Shown: piece after piece, positions 7,176 through 10,679 of the stretch | Layout: each line of letters begins with the position of its first letter | Position numbering within the stretch: position 1 is the stretch's first letter | Assembly: GCA_020853255.1 (NCBI GenBank) | Contig: JADYZI010000039.1 | Location: forward strand, 1 to 10,679 | Origin: Acidobacteriota bacterium | GTDB lineage: Bacteria > Acidobacteriota > Blastocatellia > Pyrinomonadales > Pyrinomonadaceae | Reading direction: 5' to 3' | DNA length: 10,679 nucleotides | The notes under the pieces: generated by a model | What the model was told of the DNA's origin: nothing | The model's input: the letters and a program-made list of their open reading frames with translations, nothing else | The model's database searches: none | Made by a program: the position numbers and the translations under genes

Positions 7176-7637
7176 CTACTCCAGCATTCGCCTTGACAGG
7201 CTGATCGAGGCCGAGGCGTTGCCGTATTCATAATCTTCCCACGAGCTGTAGCCAAAGTAATTCATGCTGCCGCTGTTAACAGCCAGATACATGAACCTTC
7301 TTAGATTGCTGCCGGGCTTAATATCGTACACCTCGATCAGGCATGCCTTCCCGCCGTCCCTGTAGCGGAATTCGTCAAGAACGCGGTAATGGTATGCCAT
7401 TCCTCGTTCAACATCCATGACGTAGTTTTCCCGTAGTTCGATCACTGCCGCATCCGTACCGCCCCAAGTACCGTAAAGCGGGGAGATCCCACGGCTGGGT
7501 AGCTCCTGGGCGGCCCGAATTGAAACTATCTGGTTTGCCAGCCCGCGTATCCCGGAGTTTGGGCCATAGGGAGTCAGCAACAAGGCTGCGGCGAATGTGA
7601 CGATCACGATCGGGAAATGAAGGAGTATACGGCGCAT
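7176..7637 (-). CDS. Small exported or membrane-anchored protein of unknown function
   Basis: I do not recognise a family. The 153-residue product starts MRRILLHFP and continues into a hydrophobic stretch (residues 8-22), so it is either secreted or anchored by a single N-terminal helix. The rest looks like a small beta-rich domain: LYGTWGGTDAAVIELRENYVM at about 54-74, then a charged YRVLDEFRYRDGGKACLIEVYDI segment at 85-106. The C-terminal part is rich in Tyr, Ser and Asn. A longer reading begins with TTG at 7673, but the ATG at 7637 is preferred because AGGGA (plus-strand bases 7643-7647) lies five bases ahead and the signal-like segment then sits at the N-terminus. The gene ends with TAG and is followed by a strong terminator, so it is probably a single-gene transcript. 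It diverges from the VWFA gene at 7880. Confidence 0.72.
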   Translation of the reverse strand: MRRILLHFPIVIVTFAAALLLTPYGPNSGIRGLANQIVSIRAAQELPSRGISPLYGTWGGTDAAVIELRENYVMDVERGMAYHYRVLDEFRYRDGGKACLIEVYDIKPGSNLRRFMYLAVNSGSMNYFGYSSWEDYEYGNASASISLSRRMLE

Positions 7638-7866
7638 AACTTTCCCTGAGAATAGACCCATTTCGAAAGACAATCAAGTAAAATTTTTGCGACGCCGCCG
7701 GACCGAAAAATCTGCATTCCGCCACCGCGACAATGTTGTTGGTCACAATTTAGGTGATCGAAGGCCAAAAACGCCAGTATCATAGAAGCTAGAATGTAAC
7801 CGCCTGTACACATTCTGCGTATAGAATGGATGTTTCCCGGCCAATCTGTGCCGACGGTCCGTTAAT

Positions 7867-7871
7867 GGAGG
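7867..7871 (+). promoter_or_regulatory. Shine-Dalgarno GGAGG deciding the VWFA gene start
   Basis: GGAGG lies eight bases before the ATG at 7880, from which a classical signal peptide begins. The frame is open further upstream to an ATG at 7826, but that start would put 18 unrelated residues before the signal peptide. The Shine-Dalgarno therefore selects 7880. Confidence 0.75.
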
Positions 7872-7879
7872 CCGATACG

Positions 7880-9016
7880 ATGAAAAATGTCTTGATCTCA
7901 TTTTTTCTTGTCTGTTCTCTCGGTTTCCTCGTGATGGCGCAGACGCGCAGATCGATGCAGAAACAGCGCCCGGCGAAACAGGCGGGAGCGGAAAAGAAGG
8001 CCCCTGGACCTGCGGTGCCGGCCGTTCTTCCGCCGCCTCCACTGTCGACTGCGAAGAAGAAAGAAGAGGATCAGATCATCCGTGTCGATACGGACCTTGT
8101 AACCACCCCCGTGTCGGTGATGGACCGCAACGGACGCTTTATTCCGGGCCTCAAGAAAAAGGATTTCAAGATATATGAGAATGGGGCACAGCAGCAAATA
8201 ACCTTCTTTCAGTCAGAAGAAACACCATTTACGGTGATCCTAATGATCGATACGAGCCCGTCCACCAAGTATCATATTGATGAGATCCATTGGGCTGCGC
8301 TGACCTTTGTGAACCAGCTTCGCCCGGCTGATAAGGTGATGGTCATTTCATTTGACCAGCGAGCCAAGGTACTGTGCGATCCGACCACTGACAAAAAAAC
8401 GCTCTATGCCGCAATATACAGTGCAAATTTTGGCAGCGGCACAAGCCTTTATGATGCGGTCGATTCGGTCACGAACATGGGGCTGGTCAGTGTGCCGGGC
8501 CGGAAGGCGGTTGTGATCTTTACGGATGGCGTCGATACCACGTCGCGTCGCGCGAGCTATGAATCGACCGTTGCGGGCGTTGAAGAGGTCGATGCGCTCT
8601 TCTACCCGATACGGTACGATACGCAGGAGCAGATGAATGCGGCCGGCAACCAGATCGCCGGAATGCCGAACATTACGCTGCCGCAGGGAATGTCAACCAG
8701 AATGCGCGGAGCAAGTACGGCTGAATATGCCCGCGGCAGATCTTATCTCGAAGAACTTGCCGCCAATAGCGGTGGACGTATTTTCGAAGCCAATGCGATA
8801 ACAAACCTAGAAAAAGCATTTTCGGGCGTTGCCGAGGAACTGCGGCGTCGGTATTCGATAGGCTATTACGCTAGCACCGACCGTGTCCCCGGCGAACGAA
8901 AATCGATCAAGATCCAGGTTGCACGTCCCGGTTCGGTTGTCCGCGCAAAGAATAACTATGTGGTCAAGCAACCGCCTTCCGAACTACCCGATGCGAATGC
9001 ACCGGCGAACGAATGA
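7880..9016 (+). CDS. Secreted VWFA-related-domain protein (Acidobacteria type), second copy
   Basis: From the ATG at 7880 the product has 378 residues: a signal peptide (MKNVLISFFLVCSLGFLVMA, likely cut after residue 20), a basic Pro/Ala/Lys-rich linker to about residue 64, the family lead-in (IIRVDTDLV, PVSVMDRNGRFIPG, DFKIYENG; about 66-102) and a von Willebrand A domain. The metal site is complete: D124-x-S126-x-S128 (IDTSPS), T188 (GSGTSLYDAV) and D216 (FTDGVDTTS). An insertion around 250-285 (Gln/Gly/Met-rich) is absent from the copy at 3632-4687. The tail RRYSIGYYASTDRVPGERKSIK resembles the QYILSYYP tail of that copy. Export and metal-dependent protein binding are likely; the partner is unknown. 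It lies 93 bases upstream of xerD on the same strand. A longer start at 7826 is possible but less likely. Confidence 0.9.
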   Translation: MKNVLISFFLVCSLGFLVMAQTRRSMQKQRPAKQAGAEKKAPGPAVPAVLPPPPLSTAKKKEEDQIIRVDTDLVTTPVSVMDRNGRFIPGLKKKDFKIYENGAQQQITFFQSEETPFTVILMIDTSPSTKYHIDEIHWAALTFVNQLRPADKVMVISFDQRAKVLCDPTTDKKTLYAAIYSANFGSGTSLYDAVDSVTNMGLVSVPGRKAVVIFTDGVDTTSRRASYESTVAGVEEVDALFYPIRYDTQEQMNAAGNQIAGMPNITLPQGMSTRMRGASTAEYARGRSYLEELAANSGGRIFEANAITNLEKAFSGVAEELRRRYSIGYYASTDRVPGERKSIKIQVARPGSVVRAKNNYVVKQPPSELPDANAPANE

Positions 9017-9022
9017 TTTTTT

Positions 9023-9052
9023 TTGCACTTGGCCCGCCTAAAGCCTCATAAT
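9023..9052 (+). promoter_or_regulatory. Weak candidate promoter for xerD
   Basis: TTGCAC at 9023-9028 and CATAAT at 9047-9052 are separated by 18 bases in the VWFA-xerD gap. The -10 box differs from consensus at one position and the -35 box at three. Transcription would begin near 9059, about 50 bases before the xerD ATG. Readthrough from the VWFA gene is the alternative, since no terminator is apparent in the gap. Confidence 0.3.
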
Positions 9053-9109
9053 AGCGTTGGGCTGAGTTGATTCCTCTTTCCGCCCGTTTGTCCGATCCTC
9101 AACCTAAAA

Positions 9110-9994
9110 ATGGAACGCGACCTGATCCGCGAATACCTTTCTTTCGTAAAAGTCGAAAAAGGCCTATCAAAAAACTCGGTCGAAAGCTATGGGCGCGATC
9201 TGGCGAAGTTGCGCGATTGGGCGCTGAAGAACGATTTGGAGCCTCTTCTGATGTCCAGACAGGACCTTCGGGAGTGGATGATCGACCTTGGACGCACAGA
9301 TCTTTCCGTTAACTCCAAGCGACGGTTGATCAGTGTTTTGCGAGGCTTCTATAGGTTCCTAATGATCGACGGACATATTCGCGAGAATCCCGCGGAACTG
9401 CTTGATGTGCCGCAAAAGGCGAGCTATCTGCCGCGTTTTCTAAATCAGGCAGAGGTTGAGGCCCTTTTTCTGGAACCGGATACCGCGACAGAAACAGGCC
9501 TTCGCGACCGGGCGATCCTGGAACTGATGTATTCCTCAGGCCTTCGCGTGTCCGAGGCGGTTTCGATACGTTCAAAAGACATCGACCTCGACGCTGGCAT
9601 TCTGACCACGACCGGCAAAGGCGGCAAAACCCGCCGCGTTCCCGTTGGATCGAGTGCGGTCGAATGGCTGAAAAGCTACCTGGCCCTGCGAAATAAGAAG
9701 GAAAATATTGAAGTGGCGAATTTATTCGTAACGCCCGGCGGCCGCCCTCTCACACGACAGGCCATATTTTTGTTTATCAAGGAATACGCCCAAAAAGCCA
9801 GCTTAGAGGACGTTTCACCCCATACGCTGAGGCATTCCTTCGCTACGCATCTAGTTCAAAACAGAGCAGATATCCGATCTGTTCAGCAAATGCTCGGGCA
9901 TGCGGATATATCGACGACGCAGATCTATACGCACATCACCGACGCCCATTTGCGCAATTCCTATGAGAGGTTCCATCCGCGTGCAAAGGGCTAG
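9110..9994 (+). CDS. xerD: Site-specific tyrosine recombinase XerD
   Basis: XerD is the partner of XerC in dif recombination at the division septum. The product has 294 residues, close to the usual Xer size of about 300. The N-terminal core-binding domain spans about 1-100 (REYLSFVKVEKGLSKNSVESY). The catalytic residues are all present: R146 (SSGLRVSE), K170 (TTGKGGKTRRVPV, the normal GKG context), H238 and R241 (SPHTLRHSFATHLV), H264 (MLGH) and nucleophile Y273 (TTQIYTH). The ending ERFHPRAKG, the LRDRAILELMYSSGLRVSE block and the DISTTQIYTHI block favour XerD over XerC. No strong Shine-Dalgarno precedes the ATG. It follows the VWFA gene by 93 bases and is encoded opposite to xerC about 5.5 kb away. 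Assignment as XerD and not a second XerC rests on residue pattern only. Confidence 0.9.
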   Translation: MERDLIREYLSFVKVEKGLSKNSVESYGRDLAKLRDWALKNDLEPLLMSRQDLREWMIDLGRTDLSVNSKRRLISVLRGFYRFLMIDGHIRENPAELLDVPQKASYLPRFLNQAEVEALFLEPDTATETGLRDRAILELMYSSGLRVSEAVSIRSKDIDLDAGILTTTGKGGKTRRVPVGSSAVEWLKSYLALRNKKENIEVANLFVTPGGRPLTRQAIFLFIKEYAQKASLEDVSPHTLRHSFATHLVQNRADIRSVQQMLGHADISTTQIYTHITDAHLRNSYERFHPRAKG

Positions 9995-10022
9995 TGAACC
10001 TGGCCCGCGAGATCTCTACCAA

Positions 10023-10051
10023 TTGCCTCGATCAGGCTCGAATTGTATAAT
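10023..10051 (+). promoter_or_regulatory. Upstream promoter candidate for the metallophosphoesterase gene
   Basis: TTGCCT at 10023-10028 and a perfect TATAAT at 10046-10051 are separated by 17 bases. Transcription would begin near 10058, giving a leader of about 128 bases before the ATG at 10186. The -10 box lies inside the perfect inverted repeat at 10029-10073, so this promoter could be controlled by a protein binding the arms. Confidence 0.55.
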
Positions 10052-10073
10052 TCTTACATTGACAGCCTGATCG
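10029..10073. repeat. Perfect 10-base inverted repeat surrounding a -10 box
   Basis: CGATCAGGCT at 10029-10038 is exactly mirrored by AGCCTGATCG at 10064-10073, with 25 bases between. The left arm fills the -35/-10 spacer of the promoter at 10023-10051 and the right arm lies just after its predicted start. Inside the loop a smaller inverted repeat, GAATT and AATTC (10040-10053), surrounds part of the TATAAT. No T run follows on either strand, so it is unlikely to be the xerD terminator. An operator with two half-sites is the best guess. Confidence 0.6.
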
Positions 10074-10156
10074 CCGTAGTCCCTTGATCAAGATTTGCTC
10101 ACCCAAACACGGCCGGATCGTTATAAGCTGAGTAGTTAGATCGATCCCAAGTGTTC

Positions 10157-10184
10157 TTGACACGTCGTCCTCACAGGGTATACT
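10157..10184 (+). promoter_or_regulatory. Near-consensus sigma-70 promoter overlapping the predicted gene start
   Basis: A perfect TTGACA (10157-10162) and TATACT (10179-10184, one mismatch) are separated by 16 bases. The predicted transcription start is near 10191, after the ATG at 10186. If it is used, translation would have to begin at ATG 10198 or later on a nearly leaderless mRNA. The AGGG at 10175-10178 would then be untranscribed. Confidence 0.55.
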
Positions 10185-10185
10185 G

Positions 10186-10679
10186 ATGCGCAAACCAATG
10201 CAGACCATTTTTTCACAACGGCGAACGCTCGCAGAGCGCTTCAGCCATCTCAGGTCGTCTGAAACGCCGCTTCGCAAGCTGGCGGGCGATCTTTCAAAGG
10301 TTGCAAAGTATGCTATAGATGAGGCGAACAGCCTGTCGCTGGAGCGTGTGACGGTTGAGCTCGACAGGCTTCCTAAAAAGCTGAATGGTTTTAAGATCAT
10401 TCATTTATCTGACATTCATCACAGCCCATTCACAAGCTTTGACCACATTGCGCGTACGGTGAAGATCGCCAACCGCCTTAAGCCGGATATGTTTGTCCTG
10501 ACGGGCGATTACGTCTCGCATGAGTTGTCATATATTCGCCCGGTGGCTGAATTGATGGGCAGCCTGCAGGCTGAATTTGGAACGCACGCGTGCCTGGGAA
10601 ATCATGACCACTGGACCGCGCCGGATCTGGTGACAAAAGCATTCCGTGAGGCGGGCATCAATATGCTGGTCAATGAGGG
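10186..10679 (+). CDS. Calcineurin-like metallophosphoesterase, 3' end outside window
   Basis: The frame starts at ATG 10186 and is open to the right edge (164 codons visible). The calcineurin-like phosphoesterase metal ligands appear in order: D76-x-H78 (HLSDIHHSP), G107-D108 (LTGDYVS) and G138-N139-H140-D141 (CLGNHDHW). These build a two-metal centre that hydrolyses phosphoester or pyrophosphate bonds. The block KIIHLSDIH...GDYVSHE...GNHDHW resembles the YkuE/LpxG-like subgroup, some of whose members act on membrane-lipid or UDP-sugar pyrophosphates; that subfamily call is inference. The first 50 or so residues are charged and not clearly conserved, with no transmembrane helix evident. AGGG at 10175-10178 supports ATG 10186, but a strong promoter overlapping this point makes ATG 10198 a serious alternative. 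A minus-strand open frame across this region is its shadow. Confidence 0.87.
   Translation, partial: MRKPMQTIFSQRRTLAERFSHLRSSETPLRKLAGDLSKVAKYAIDEANSLSLERVTVELDRLPKKLNGFKIIHLSDIHHSPFTSFDHIARTVKIANRLKPDMFVLTGDYVSHELSYIRPVAELMGSLQAEFGTHACLGNHDHWTAPDLVTKAFREAGINMLVNE

Noticed and set aside
7739..7768. Imperfect inverted repeat GGTCAC-N7-GTGATC as an operator between divergent genes
   Set aside because: One mismatch in six-base arms and no well-placed promoter boxes; too weak to call.
2700..9994. Genomic island or transposon bounded by the two tyrosine recombinases
   Set aside because: Both recombinases fit the housekeeping XerC/XerD pattern. The genes between include core trmFO, and I saw no terminal repeats, attachment duplications or tRNA.
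10033..10060. A dif-like site (11-base arms around TGTATA) near xerD
   Set aside because: The central TGTATA equals that of the E. coli dif spacer, but the arms match poorly (about 4 of 11 in the XerD arm) and the spacer is not a conserved identifier. The region is better explained as a promoter.
10032..10400. Minus-strand open frame of 122 codons
   Set aside because: It lies opposite a well-supported metallophosphoesterase start and two + strand promoters, and its translation has no recognisable features.

Overview
The window looks like ordinary chromosomal DNA from an acidobacterium, most likely of the Blastocatellia/Pyrinomonadaceae type. The best pointer is a pair of secreted proteins with the VWFA-related domain that is strongly expanded in Acidobacteriota (TIGR03436 type: a 'VDTDLV..PVSVMDRNGR..GLKKKDF' lead-in followed by a MIDAS-bearing von Willebrand A domain). 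Base composition is moderately GC-rich. Gene density is high, no gene-free stretch exceeds 300 bases, and I saw no tRNA, rRNA, CRISPR array or transposase. The taxonomic call is inference.

Layout, left to right. (1) ettA, an ABC-F translation factor, runs in from the left edge on the + strand. (2) A short intergenic heptad repeat follows, built on AGCT every 7 bases. (3) A predicted lipoprotein with a calcium-loop-like DxDxDG motif lies on the + strand, with a second, different heptad-periodic spacer after it. (4) A minus-strand block reads, in transcription order, trmFO, a TauE/SafE-family permease, a VWFA-domain protein and xerC. (5) A small exported or membrane-anchored protein of unknown function lies on the minus strand and ends at a clear intrinsic terminator. 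(6) A divergent + strand pair encodes a second VWFA-domain protein and xerD. (7) A control region rich in promoter-like sequences and inverted repeats follows. (8) The start of a calcineurin-like metallophosphoesterase runs off the right edge.

How the genes relate. XerC and XerD are the two tyrosine recombinases that together resolve chromosome dimers at dif. Both have complete catalytic sets, so they are probably the housekeeping pair and not phage integrases. trmFO and xerC are neighbours in many bacteria (the gid-codV order of Bacillus); here two envelope genes lie between them. EttA and TrmFO both serve translation: EttA gates the ribosome by energy state, and TrmFO makes the T54 base of tRNA. 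The VWFA proteins, lipoprotein, permease and small exported protein are envelope functions of unknown physiology.

I found no convincing new multi-gene defence or mobile system. The most interesting items are the two 7-base-periodic intergenic repeats around the lipoprotein gene, the perfect 10-base inverted repeat around a consensus -10 box after xerD, the near-leaderless promoter placement at trmFO and at the metallophosphoesterase, and the mirrored VWFA-Xer gene pairs.
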